Shown here: positions 35,926-44,242 of the stretch, one piece after another
How positions within the stretch are numbered: the stretch's first letter is position 1
How the letters are laid out: each line of letters opens with the position of its first letter
Assembly (NCBI RefSeq): GCF_020883495.1
Contig: NZ_CP086610.1
Span: 2,089,501 to 2,153,500, forward strand
Reading direction: 5' to 3'
DNA from: Shinella zoogloeoides
Lineage (GTDB): Bacteria > Pseudomonadota > Alphaproteobacteria > Rhizobiales > Rhizobiaceae
Length of the DNA: 64,000 bases
Position numbers and translations under genes: made by a program
The notes under the pieces: model-generated
Databases searched by the model: none
What the model saw: only the letters and a program-made list of their open reading frames with translations
What the model was told of the DNA's origin: nothing

Positions 35926-37740
35926 CTACCGCAGCGCGGCGTGGTCGATGCGCAAGAGCTGGAAGCGCGTTTCGGCCGGCGGCGCGATCCGCACCAATCC
36001 CGGCCAGTCCTCGCCTGCCGACAGCGCCGCATAGAGCGGGGCGAAAGCGGCATCCGACGTCAGCGGCAGACGGCAGACCGCCACATAATCGAACGGCGCC
36101 AGCGCCGCCCGGCGCACCGCGGGATCGCTCGACAGGAACGCCTCGTACATGCGCTTCATGCCGGGCGAGGCGCGGTGGAACGGCATGGCGGCGACCCGGA
36201 AACCCTCGGGCATGGCCTCGATAAGGGTGAAGGCAAGACCATTGGGCTGAGCGATCCGGCCGGGCGCAACGGTCGCCAGAACCGAAAGATCCTCCCCCTC
36301 GCAGGCATCCATGGACATATAGTCGACAGCATCGAAAGGACGATCGACGGGCTTCACGAGGGCGACCATGCCCACAAAAGCGGCGACCGCCGCCGCAAAC
36401 GCTCCGAGCGCAGCGCGCTGCCGGCCCGCGCCTGTCCGCGGGTCGAGCCACCAGGCGACGAGCGCCGGCAGGAAAAGCGGCGTCAGCGCAGAGGCAAAGC
36501 GGATATAGCGGACCATCAGCAGGGCAAGAAGGAGTGAAACCGCCGCAAGCGCATAGAGCGCAAGGAAGGACGCCGCACCGGACCGGGCCTTTGCAACCGC
36601 CATCGGCAGCAGCAGGCAGAGCACGGACCCGACCGACAGCAGCGCCGCCACGACAGCATAGCGGCCGTTCCGCAACAGGAAGAGCACGCCCTGTTCCTGC
36701 TCGATACGGTCGAACCAGTAAAGGCGGGACAGTGGATCGATGACCGCATAGGGCCCGGCCAGGCAGGCCGGAAACAGCACGGCGGCCAACGCCAGAACGC
36801 CGAGCGAGGCAAGCGCCAGCAGCGACGCCCTTGCCATCGGCGATGCGGGCATCCCCGGCACGAGGCACACGCCGCCGAATGCAAGGGACAGGCCGAGCAT
36901 CAGGACGATCTGCGGCGCGGAAAAAGCGTCGCACTGCTGCGCCGCGATCCCGGCCGGCCCGAGAAAGGCCGCGGCGAGCACGACAGTCGCGCTCCCCATG
37001 CCGACCGCCGCATTCAACAGAACCGCACGGCTTCCCTTCGCATCGAGGATATAGCTGCAGGCCATCGCGCCGAAGGCGGCGACCACCAGCGGCAGGCATT
37101 CCAAACCTACCGCCACCGACGCCGCTCCGGCGGCCCCCGTCAAAAACCCGCCCTTCGCATCCCAGCAAAGCCCCGCGGCCATGGCGAGCAGCAGCACAAG
37201 CTGGACATTGTGATGGTCGATCCGGCCCGGCGCGAATTCCAGCACCGCGAAAGCCATAAGCATCGCCATCAGGACGAATATCATGGCCTCCGCCATCCTC
37301 GACGGCAGCGGGCCGCCCATCAACCCGCGCGCCACGAAGACGGCAAGGCCGCAGAAGGCGATCAGCATCAGAGGCGGCCAGAGGAGATAGGCGATGCCCA
37401 GAGCCTGCTCCGGCGCGACGAAGACGGACAGCGCCTTCGAAAACACCAGATAGGGCAGGTCGACCAGCCGCGACCAGGGCGAAAGATAGGGTTCCGGCAT
37501 GGCGACGGACGGCAGGACCGGATCGAACCAGCCCGTCTCGCCCGATACCAGGCGGCCGATCTGCGCGGCGCGCAGCCTGTCGTCCACATCCGCATAGACG
37601 GCCCGCCCGTCGGCCAGATCCGCAAGAACCACCGCAAGACCCGTACCGCAGACAAGACCGGCACTCTCGAGCCGCGTCAGGCGCGTCGGGCAGTCCCGCC
37701 GGCACGCAACTTGCGAAACACCCGATGCCATTCCTGCCAA
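35926..37740 (-). CDS. Large polytopic membrane protein, possible GT-C glycosyltransferase
   Basis: This 604-residue protein has about a dozen membrane helices and a soluble C-terminal part from about 475. After the first helix come DVDDRLRAAQIGRLV and PEPYLSPWSRLVDLPY, then, between helices, GRIDHHNVQLVLLL. An acidic first loop and a DHH motif recall oligosaccharyltransferase-type GT-C enzymes, which use a lipid-linked sugar. The C-terminal domain keeps two cysteines (DACEGE and AVCRLP). I do not recognise a specific family, so the enzyme class is inference. It stands alone; 102 bases separate it from ettA. Confidence 0.6.
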   Translation of the reverse strand: MAGMASGVSQVACRRDCPTRLTRLESAGLVCGTGLAVVLADLADGRAVYADVDDRLRAAQIGRLVSGETGWFDPVLPSVAMPEPYLSPWSRLVDLPYLVFSKALSVFVAPEQALGIAYLLWPPLMLIAFCGLAVFVARGLMGGPLPSRMAEAMIFVLMAMLMAFAVLEFAPGRIDHHNVQLVLLLAMAAGLCWDAKGGFLTGAAGAASVAVGLECLPLVVAAFGAMACSYILDAKGSRAVLLNAAVGMGSATVVLAAAFLGPAGIAAQQCDAFSAPQIVLMLGLSLAFGGVCLVPGMPASPMARASLLALASLGVLALAAVLFPACLAGPYAVIDPLSRLYWFDRIEQEQGVLFLLRNGRYAVVAALLSVGSVLCLLLPMAVAKARSGAASFLALYALAAVSLLLALLMVRYIRFASALTPLFLPALVAWWLDPRTGAGRQRAALGAFAAAVAAFVGMVALVKPVDRPFDAVDYMSMDACEGEDLSVLATVAPGRIAQPNGLAFTLIEAMPEGFRVAAMPFHRASPGMKRMYEAFLSSDPAVRRAALAPFDYVAVCRLPLTSDAAFAPLYAALSAGEDWPGLVRIAPPAETRFQLLRIDHAALR

Positions 37741-37803
37741 TCCCGCTGAAAATGCCCGCAGCCTAGGAGATCCCGTTTAAGATTGGGTTGCCGCCCGCAA
37801 CGC

Positions 37804-38553
37804 TCATCGCGCGCCCGCCACGGCAGCGATACCCTCGGTGCAGCGGGATTTTACCGGGACCGCGCCGCCTATCAGCGCCGACAGCGTCCCCTCGCCCGCC
37901 GCAAGGCCGATGGTGAGGCCGATCACGACGGGCTGGCCGGCCGTCTTGCGGCAGGCGAGGCGCACGCGTTCCCCTGCGCCGGGACCGAAGGCCGCGTCGA
38001 AGGCGGCGCGGACTTCGGCGAGCGTCATGACGCCGCCGGCTTTCCCGGAAAAGAGCGCGGGGAGAGGCGAGGCATTGAGCTGGTCGAGCAGGTCCAGCGA
38101 GCGGCTGTAATAGGCTTCCGCCGAGGTGGCGAGGCAACTGCCGCTTTTCAGCCATTGCCGCCGGTCGAGTCCGATGCGGGCTGCGGGCATGGCGGCCAGA
38201 AGGCGCTCCCGCGTGCCCGAGGCGAGCGTGATTTCAGGCAGTTCCGTCCATTTTCCCTTGCGCGCCCGCTGCTGAAGGTCGGCCTCGACCCCACAATAGC
38301 TGTTGCGGATCTGGAAGCGGCTGTGCAGCGAGAACCGCTTCGCTGCCGGCCCGGCAGCGGAAAAGTCCGCGCAGCCCCGGCTCTTCGGCCGCGCCGCGCA
38401 ATAGCCCGGCTGCCAGCTTACGGAGAGGATTTCGCGCGCGGCGCCGGCGGGCGCGGCCTCCGTGCCGGCGAAGGCGGGTGCCGCCAGCAGGCAGAGGCAG
38501 GCAGAAAGAAAGGAAAACAGGCAACGGAAGCACAAGGCAGCTTTCGTCTTCAT
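37804..38553 (-). CDS. Secreted RNase T2 homologue lacking catalytic residues
   Basis: The 249-residue protein has a signal peptide (about 1-29) and follows the bacterial RNase T2 pattern: LSVSWQPGYC at 43-52, the CAS I position as LHSRFQ (H77 kept, but HGLWP lost), YCGVEADL, and the CAS II position as RRQWLKSGSC at 131-140. In active enzymes CAS II reads HEWxKHGTC; here Glu is Gln133 and the catalytic His is Ser137, while Lys136 and Cys140 remain. The frame and folding residues are intact, so it looks like a maintained pseudoenzyme, not a decayed gene. A GGAG site precedes the ATG. It is divergent from a hydrolase gene. Confidence 0.75.
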   Translation of the reverse strand: MKTKAALCFRCLFSFLSACLCLLAAPAFAGTEAAPAGAAREILSVSWQPGYCAARPKSRGCADFSAAGPAAKRFSLHSRFQIRNSYCGVEADLQQRARKGKWTELPEITLASGTRERLLAAMPAARIGLDRRQWLKSGSCLATSAEAYYSRSLDLLDQLNASPLPALFSGKAGGVMTLAEVRAAFDAAFGPGAGERVRLACRKTAGQPVVIGLTIGLAAGEGTLSALIGGAVPVKSRCTEGIAAVAGAR

Positions 38554-38725
38554 GACCAGCTCCAACGAGAACAAAACGAGATCATTTACAACCATAAATC
38601 AGAAAAATGCAACCCATGATCCGAAAAATCGCGAATGACGTGCGGCAGTGGAAAAATACACGCCGCATCCCATTGTCTTTGCGCGGCAAATCGCGTTGAC
38701 CTGTCCGCAAAGGGGAGGACTTGCC

Positions 38726-39685
38726 GTGTTTTCACAGGCCGAGACGCTGAAAAGCCCGAGCGGGGCGGCGCTTGCGCTGCGGCACGAGCCGGCGCGCGGA
38801 GAGGCGCGCGGCATCCTTCTTCTCAGCCACGGCCTTGCCGAGCATAGCGCGCGCTACGCCCCCTTCGCCGACCGCATGGCGGCGGAGGGTTTTCACGTCT
38901 ATGCGCATGACCATCGCGGCCATGGCCATACGACAGCGCCGGATGCGCCGCTCGGCCAGTTCGCGCCGCGCGGCGGCATCCATCGCGTCATCGAGGACAT
39001 GCGCGCGGTGCGCGACCTTGCCGTGGGCCGGCACCCCGGCCTGCCGGTGGTGCTGTTCGGCCATTCGATGGGCGGCCTCATGGCGCTTGCCTTCGCGCAG
39101 GCCCATCCCGCCGATATCGACGCGCTCGCCGTGTGGAATTCCAATCTCGAGCCGGGTCCCGCCGGACGGCTGGCGCAGGTCGTGCTGGCCGGCGAGCGGA
39201 TGCTGAAGGGATCGGACGTGCCGAGCGGCATCCTGCCCAGGCTCACCTTCGGGGCCTGGGGAAAATCCATCGCCGGCCGACGGACGCAGTTCGACTGGCT
39301 GTCGCACGATGCGGCGCAGGTGGACGCCTATATCGCCGATCCGCTCTGCGGCTTCGACGTCAATGTCTCCATGTGGATCGATATCTTCGCCGTCACCTTC
39401 GCCGATGCTTCGTCGGAAGGGATCGCGCGCCTGCCGAAGGTGCTGCCGATCCACCTTGCCGGCGGCGACGAGGATCCGGCGACCGATCGCGGCCGGGCGA
39501 CCCTCGCCTTTTCGCAAAGGCTCAAGAAATCGAGGCTTGAGGACGTGACCACGATCGTCTATCGCGGCATGCGTCACGAAACGCTGAACGAAAGCCCGGC
39601 GCTGCGCGATCCCGCCATCGACGCCTTTGCCGGCTGGTGCCGCCGGGTTGTCGAGCAAAAGCGCCGGCCGCCGGACCCATCATGA
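38726..39685 (+). CDS. Alpha/beta hydrolase, monoacylglycerol-lipase-like
   Basis: The 319-residue protein begins at GTG 38726, with AGGGGAGGA upstream. It has the serine-aminopeptidase S33 / monoglyceride lipase pattern: LLLSHGLAEHSARY (oxyanion region), HDHRGHGHT, nucleophile GHSMGG (serine near 114), GGDEDPATD (acid) and a histidine in GMRHETLNE. It probably hydrolyses an ester of a fatty acid or lysophospholipid. The stop overlaps the start of the next permease gene by four bases. Confidence 0.9.
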   Translation: MFSQAETLKSPSGAALALRHEPARGEARGILLLSHGLAEHSARYAPFADRMAAEGFHVYAHDHRGHGHTTAPDAPLGQFAPRGGIHRVIEDMRAVRDLAVGRHPGLPVVLFGHSMGGLMALAFAQAHPADIDALAVWNSNLEPGPAGRLAQVVLAGERMLKGSDVPSGILPRLTFGAWGKSIAGRRTQFDWLSHDAAQVDAYIADPLCGFDVNVSMWIDIFAVTFADASSEGIARLPKVLPIHLAGGDEDPATDRGRATLAFSQRLKKSRLEDVTTIVYRGMRHETLNESPALRDPAIDAFAGWCRRVVEQKRRPPDPS

Positions 39686-40626
39686 GCACGACCACTATAA
39701 CGCCGCTGCGCAACGAAGTCAGCCTCGGGCTTGCCTTCATGGTCCTGTCGGTGCTCATCTCGCCGATCATCGATATCTTCGCCAAACTCGCCGTCACCTC
39801 CGTTCCCGCGACGGAGATCACCTTCGTGCGCCTGCTTTTCCAGATGACGGTGCTGGGGCCGATCTGCCTGATGCGCGGCACGCTGCTGGACGTGACATGG
39901 AAGAAGATGGGGCTTCACGCCGCCCGCGGCCTGCTGATGGCCATCACCATGATCAGCTTCGTCACGCCGCTCGCCGTGATGGAGGTGGCCGACGCCATCG
40001 CCATTTTCTTCGTCGAGCCGATCATCCTCACCATCCTCGGCTCCATCTTCCTGAAGGAGACCATCGGCTGGCGGCGCTATACGGCCTGCGGCGTCGGCTT
40101 CTTCGGCTCGCTGCTCGTCATCCAGCCGAGCCTGCAGGAAGTGGGCCTCATCGCCCTCCTGCCGGTCGTCGCCGCCTTCTCGCTGGCGCTCTTCTTCCTG
40201 CTCACCCGCCTCGTGGCGCAGAAGGAAGACCCGTGGTCCATGCAGTTCTATGCCGGTCTCTGGGGGGCGGTCATCGCCGGCCTGCTGCTCGTCGTCGGCA
40301 GTTTCGCGGGCATTTCCTTCCTCACGCCCGTCGTGCCCGACATGCAGAACACGCTCTATATCGCAGGCGCGGCCGTCGCGGCCACCATCGCCGGCGTGCT
40401 CGGGGTCTATGCCTATCGCTCGGCCCCAGCCTCCACCCTCGCCCCGCTGCAATATCTGGAGATCGTCTCGGCGACGATCTTCGGCTGGTGGGTCTTCGGC
40501 GATCTGCCGGATCCGCTGAAATGGCTCGGCATCGCCATCATCATCAGCTCGGGCCTCTATGTCATCTGGCGCGAGCGGCAGGTGGGCAAGACGGCGACGA
40601 TCCAGCCCGAATCCACGCCGATCTGA
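39682..40626 (+). CDS. DMT-superfamily transporter
   Basis: The 314-residue protein has about ten membrane helices in two EamA-like repeats. It starts at the ATG that overlaps the hydrolase stop (ATGA). Features include the FAKLAVTSVPATEITFVRLLFQ first loop and the IIISSGLYVIWRERQ last helix. It is cotranscribed with the lipase-like hydrolase, so it may move a product or substrate of that enzyme. The substrate is unknown. Confidence 0.88.
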   Translation: MSTTTITPLRNEVSLGLAFMVLSVLISPIIDIFAKLAVTSVPATEITFVRLLFQMTVLGPICLMRGTLLDVTWKKMGLHAARGLLMAITMISFVTPLAVMEVADAIAIFFVEPIILTILGSIFLKETIGWRRYTACGVGFFGSLLVIQPSLQEVGLIALLPVVAAFSLALFFLLTRLVAQKEDPWSMQFYAGLWGAVIAGLLLVVGSFAGISFLTPVVPDMQNTLYIAGAAVAATIAGVLGVYAYRSAPASTLAPLQYLEIVSATIFGWWVFGDLPDPLKWLGIAIIISSGLYVIWRERQVGKTATIQPESTPI

Positions 40627-40799
40627 CAAAGACGAAAACCGGGGCGAAGACCGGCGCGCGCGGCGGGCATCAAGTCAGTCGAACCCGTCATGATGTCCCC
40701 GCCCCCGCCCGCTATCCTGCCCTCCGGCTTTTTGTTATCCAAGACGAAACGGGCGAAAAGCCCGGCGGGCGCTTTCGCGCGCCTGTGGAGGAGGAGTGC

Positions 40800-41999
40800 A
40801 TGATGGACAAGTCGAACCTACCGCTCGCCGGTATAAGGGTCATCGAGCTGGCGCGGGTGCTCGCAGGCCCCTGGGCCGGGCAGATGCTGGCGGACCTCGG
40901 CGCGGACGTCATCAAGATCGAGAACCCCGATGGCGGCGACGACACGCGCGCCTGGGGGCCTCCCTTCGTCATGGGCAAGGACGGCGAGAACCTTTCCGCC
41001 GCCTACTACCACTCCACCAATCGCGGAAAACGCTCCATCGCCGTCGACCTCAAGACGGAGGAAGGGCGCGAGACCGTCCACCGCCTGATCGCGACCGCCG
41101 ATGTGGTGATCGAGAACTTCAAGGTCGGCGGCCTCACGAAATACGGCCTCGACTACAAGAGCCTTGCGGCGCGGCATCCGAAACTCGTCTATTGCTCCGT
41201 CACCGGCTTCGGCCAGGACGGTCCCTATGCGGCCCGCGCTGGCTACGACTATATCGTGCAGGGCATGTCCGGCTTCATGTCCGTGACGGGCGCGCCGGAT
41301 GGCGAGCCGATGAAGGCGGGCGTCGCGATCGCCGATATCTTCACCGGCATCTATGCCGTCACCGCCATCCAGGCCGCCCTCATCCATGTCATGAAGACCG
41401 GCAAGGGCCAGCATGTCGACATGGCGCTGCTCGACGTGCAATCGGCCGTCATGGCGAACCAGAACATGAACTTCCTCGCCTCCGGCAAGGCGCCGACACG
41501 GCTCGGCAATGCGCATCCGAACATCTCACCCTACGAGGTCGTGCCGACGTCGGATGGACACATCATCCTTGCCGTCGGCAATGACGGCCAGTTCCGCAAG
41601 CTCTGCGGCATCCTGAAACTTACCGGCGTTTCCGACGACGAGCGCTTCGCCACCAACCGCGCCCGCGTCGCCAACCGCGAGGAGGTGCGCCGCATCGTGA
41701 CGGGCGCGACCGCCGCGATCACCAAGGCGGACCTGCTCGACGCCTGCGAGCGCGAAGGCGTTCCGGCCGGGCCGATCAATTCCATTGCCGAGACTTTCGA
41801 TGACCCGCAGGTCAAGGCCCGGGGCCTCCGCGTCGACCTGCCGGATGCGGGCGGGAACCTCATTCCCGGCGTGCGCACGCCCATCGTCTTCTCCGGCACG
41901 CCCCTTGTCTACGACCGCCCCAGCCCCCGGCTCGGCGAACATACCGACGCCGTGATGGCGGAACTCGAAACCCTCGAAGCAGGAAAGAAAAGCGCATGA
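40800..41999 (+). CDS. Class III (CaiB/BaiF) CoA-transferase
   Basis: The 399-residue protein has the family III pattern: GIRVIELARVLAGPWAGQMLADLGADVIKIE at the N-terminus, STNRGKRSIAVDL, and the catalytic aspartate in HVDMALLDVQ. These enzymes move CoA between carboxylic acids. A strong GTGGAGGAGGAG site precedes ATG-ATG; the second ATG (40803) is an alternative start. The stop overlaps the next gene, a thiamine-diphosphate enzyme, by four bases. The pairing recalls formyl-CoA:oxalate transferase with oxalyl-CoA decarboxylase, but neither protein has the specific motifs, so the acid is unknown. Confidence 0.9.
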   Translation: MMDKSNLPLAGIRVIELARVLAGPWAGQMLADLGADVIKIENPDGGDDTRAWGPPFVMGKDGENLSAAYYHSTNRGKRSIAVDLKTEEGRETVHRLIATADVVIENFKVGGLTKYGLDYKSLAARHPKLVYCSVTGFGQDGPYAARAGYDYIVQGMSGFMSVTGAPDGEPMKAGVAIADIFTGIYAVTAIQAALIHVMKTGKGQHVDMALLDVQSAVMANQNMNFLASGKAPTRLGNAHPNISPYEVVPTSDGHIILAVGNDGQFRKLCGILKLTGVSDDERFATNRARVANREEVRRIVTGATAAITKADLLDACEREGVPAGPINSIAETFDDPQVKARGLRVDLPDAGGNLIPGVRTPIVFSGTPLVYDRPSPRLGEHTDAVMAELETLEAGKKSA

Positions 42000-43645
42000 A
42001 GACCGGCGGCCAGCTCATCGTCGACGCCCTCGTAGCCAACGGCGTCAAGCGCGTCGCCTGCGTGCCGGGCGAAAGCTATCTCGCGGTGCTCGACGCGCTG
42101 CACGACACCAATGTCGACGTGCTCGTCTGCCGCCAGGAAGGCGGCGCGGCAATGATGGCGGATTGCTGGGGCCGGCTCACCGGCGAGCCGGGCATCTGCA
42201 TGGTCACGCGGGGCCCCGGCGCCACCAACGCCTCCGCCGGCCTGCATATCGCACGGCAGGATTCGATCCCGATGATCCTCTTCATCGGCCAGGTGCAGCG
42301 CGACGCGCGCGAGCGCGAGGCCTTCCAGGAAGTGGAATACCGCCGCGCCTTCACCGAGGTCGCCAAGTGGGTGGCCGAGATCGACGATGCCCGCCGCATT
42401 CCCGAATTCATCACCCGCGCCTTCGCCGTCGCCACCTCCGGCCGGCCCGGCCCGGTCGTGCTGGCGCTGCCGGAAGACATGCTGACGGATGAGGTCAAGG
42501 CGGTCGAGGCCAGGCCCTATATGCCGGTGGAGGCCCATCCGGGCCGCAAGCAGGTCGAGGAACTGGCGGGGCTTCTCGAAAAGGCCGAACGTCCGCTCGT
42601 CATCCTCGGCGGCACGCGCTGGTCGGACGAGAGCGTGAAGGGCATCGCCGCCTTTGCCGAGCGCTGGTCGCTGCCGGTCTCCTGCTCCTTCCGCCGCCAG
42701 ATGCTGTTCGATCACCAGCACCCGAACTATGCCGGCGATTCCGGCATCGGCATCAATCCGGCGCTGGGCAAGGAAATCCGCGAAGCCGACCTCGTCATCC
42801 TGCTCGGCGGCCGCTATTCCGAAATGCCCTCGGCCACCTATAGCCTGATGCAGAGCCCCTATCCGCAGCAGAAGCTGGTGCATGTCTATCCCGACCCGTC
42901 GGAACTCGGCCGCGTCTACCGCCCGGATCTGGCGATCTGCGCCGCGCCGGAAGATTTCATCGCCGCGCTCGACGGCCTCGCGCCGAAGACCGCGCCGCGC
43001 TGGGCCGCCCGCACCGCCGCCATGCATGAAAGCTACCTGAAGTGGTCGACGCCGCCCATGGAAGGCCCCGGCGCGGTTCAGATGGGGCCGATCATGGCCT
43101 GGCTGGAGGAAAACACGGCCGAGGACACGATCTTCACCAACGGCGCTGGCAACTACGCCACCTGGGTGCATCGCTTCCACCGCTTCCGCCGCTTCGGCAC
43201 GCAGGCCGCCCCGACCTCCGGCTCCATGGGCTACGGCCTGCCGGCCGCCGTCGCGGCCAAGCAGCTCCATCCCGAGCGCGAGGTCATCTGCTTTGCCGGC
43301 GATGGCTGCTTCATGATGCACGGCCAGGAATTCGCAACCGCCGTGCGCTACAAGCTGCCGATCATCACCGTGGTCGTCAACAACGGCATCTACGGCACGA
43401 TCCGCATGCATCAGGAGCGGGAATATCCCGGCCGCGTCAGCGCCACGGACCTCACCAACCCGGATTTCGCAGCCCTCGCGGTCGCCTATGGCGGCCATGG
43501 CGAGACGGTGGAGAAGACGGAAGACTTCGCCGCCGCGTTCCTGCGCGCGCGCGCCAGCGGCAAGCCGGCGATCATCGAGGTAAAGCTCGATCCCGAAGCG
43601 ATCACGCCCACGCGCACGCTGTCGGATATCCGTAGCGGGAAGTAA
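41996..43645 (+). CDS. Thiamine-diphosphate-dependent enzyme, acetolactate-synthase-like
   Basis: The 549-residue protein has the three-domain ThDP fold: pyrimidine-binding domain with the activating glutamate in CRQEGG (E48), central domain, and pyrophosphate-binding domain with GDGCFMM and NNGIYGT. Members decarboxylate 2-keto acids or make and break C-C bonds. The FAD-contact residues of acetolactate synthase are not evident, so it is probably a decarboxylase or lyase. The start overlaps the CoA-transferase stop, so the two act together, for example on an acyl-CoA. A GGGGGCC hairpin follows the stop. Confidence 0.88.
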   Translation: MKTGGQLIVDALVANGVKRVACVPGESYLAVLDALHDTNVDVLVCRQEGGAAMMADCWGRLTGEPGICMVTRGPGATNASAGLHIARQDSIPMILFIGQVQRDAREREAFQEVEYRRAFTEVAKWVAEIDDARRIPEFITRAFAVATSGRPGPVVLALPEDMLTDEVKAVEARPYMPVEAHPGRKQVEELAGLLEKAERPLVILGGTRWSDESVKGIAAFAERWSLPVSCSFRRQMLFDHQHPNYAGDSGIGINPALGKEIREADLVILLGGRYSEMPSATYSLMQSPYPQQKLVHVYPDPSELGRVYRPDLAICAAPEDFIAALDGLAPKTAPRWAARTAAMHESYLKWSTPPMEGPGAVQMGPIMAWLEENTAEDTIFTNGAGNYATWVHRFHRFRRFGTQAAPTSGSMGYGLPAAVAAKQLHPEREVICFAGDGCFMMHGQEFATAVRYKLPIITVVVNNGIYGTIRMHQEREYPGRVSATDLTNPDFAALAVAYGGHGETVEKTEDFAAAFLRARASGKPAIIEVKLDPEAITPTRTLSDIRSGK

Positions 43646-43649
43646 GAGT

Positions 43650-43667
43650 GGGGGCCGAAAGGCCCCC
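43650..43667 (+). terminator. GAAA-tetraloop hairpin after the ThDP gene
   Basis: GGGGGCC-GAAA-GGCCCCC is a perfect 7-base-pair stem with a stable GAAA loop, five bases after the stop codon. There is no T-run. Confidence 0.5.
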
Positions 43668-43691
43668 GCCACACCACGAAAACATCTCTTT

Positions 43692-43778
43692 CGTCATGCT
43701 CGGGCCTATCCCGAGCATCTGCAACGTTTCGATTTTTCGATGTGTTGGTAGATCCTCGGCACAAGGCCGAGGATGACG
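43692..43778. repeat. 87-base intergenic repeat with 12-base terminal inverted repeats
   Basis: CGTCATGCTCGG at the left end and CCGAGGATGACG at the right are inverted copies with one mismatch. Each end also forms its own hairpin (ATGCTCGGG/CCCGAGCAT and ATCCTCGG/CCGAGGAT). The form, and the CTCGG-rich ends in particular, recall dispersed mini-repeats common in Hyphomicrobiales. It sits between two convergent genes. Confidence 0.6.
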
Positions 43779-43833
43779 ACGGTGGATGAAGCAAGGTTGC
43801 CAACAGCGAGTTGCTGGCGAAACCTCCCCACCC

Positions 43834-44172
43834 TTACCCGCGAATGTGCTGCGTCTGCTCGTAGGTCTTCGTCGAGCGCATGCCCGAACGGCAATAGCCG
43901 AGCATCGGGCGCGGCAGTTCGTCGAGCGCGTCGACCATGCCGTTCACCGCCTCCACCGTCACGCCCATCGGGCCGACCGGCACATGCGCGCTCTCGACGC
44001 CGAGTTCCTTCGCGCGGGCAGCAATGGCCGAGAATTCCGGCTGGCCGGCCTCTTCATGGTCCGGACGGTGGCAGACGATGGACTTGAAGCCGAGGGCGGC
44101 GATCGTGTCGAGGTCCTCGACGGTGATCTGGCCGGAGACGGAATATTCGTCGTTGATCGCGCGGATATCCAT
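43834..44172 (-). CDS. DUF442 / TIGR01244 phosphatase-like protein
   Basis: The 112-residue protein has the protein-tyrosine-phosphatase-like active-site loop CRSGMRS (C94-S100) within LGYCRSGMRST, and the TIGR01244 opening VSGQITVEDL. In other rhizobia this domain occurs alone or fused to a beta-lactamase-like sulphur dioxygenase (Blh) in the BigR operon, where a role in hydrogen sulphide detoxification is proposed. Here it is free-standing and no partner dioxygenase is near, so the role may be separate. Confidence 0.85.
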   Translation of the reverse strand: MDIRAINDEYSVSGQITVEDLDTIAALGFKSIVCHRPDHEEAGQPEFSAIAARAKELGVESAHVPVGPMGVTVEAVNGMVDALDELPRPMLGYCRSGMRSTKTYEQTQHIRG

Positions 44173-44242
44173 GGGAGGTCCTTTCAGAAATAGGGGCGAT
44201 CCCGTTTAGGCCTGCGCCGTCAAGGCGTCAATCGTGCGAAAT

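Noticed and set aside
39627..40799. A 391-codon upstream extension of the CoA-transferase frame.
   Set aside because: It runs through the DMT transporter gene in a wrong frame; the true start at 40800 has a strong ribosome-binding site.
40800..43645. Assignment of the CoA-transferase and ThDP enzyme as frc and oxc (oxalate breakdown).
   Set aside because: The glycine-rich loop of formyl-CoA transferase and the oxalyl-CoA decarboxylase N-terminal pattern are not seen.
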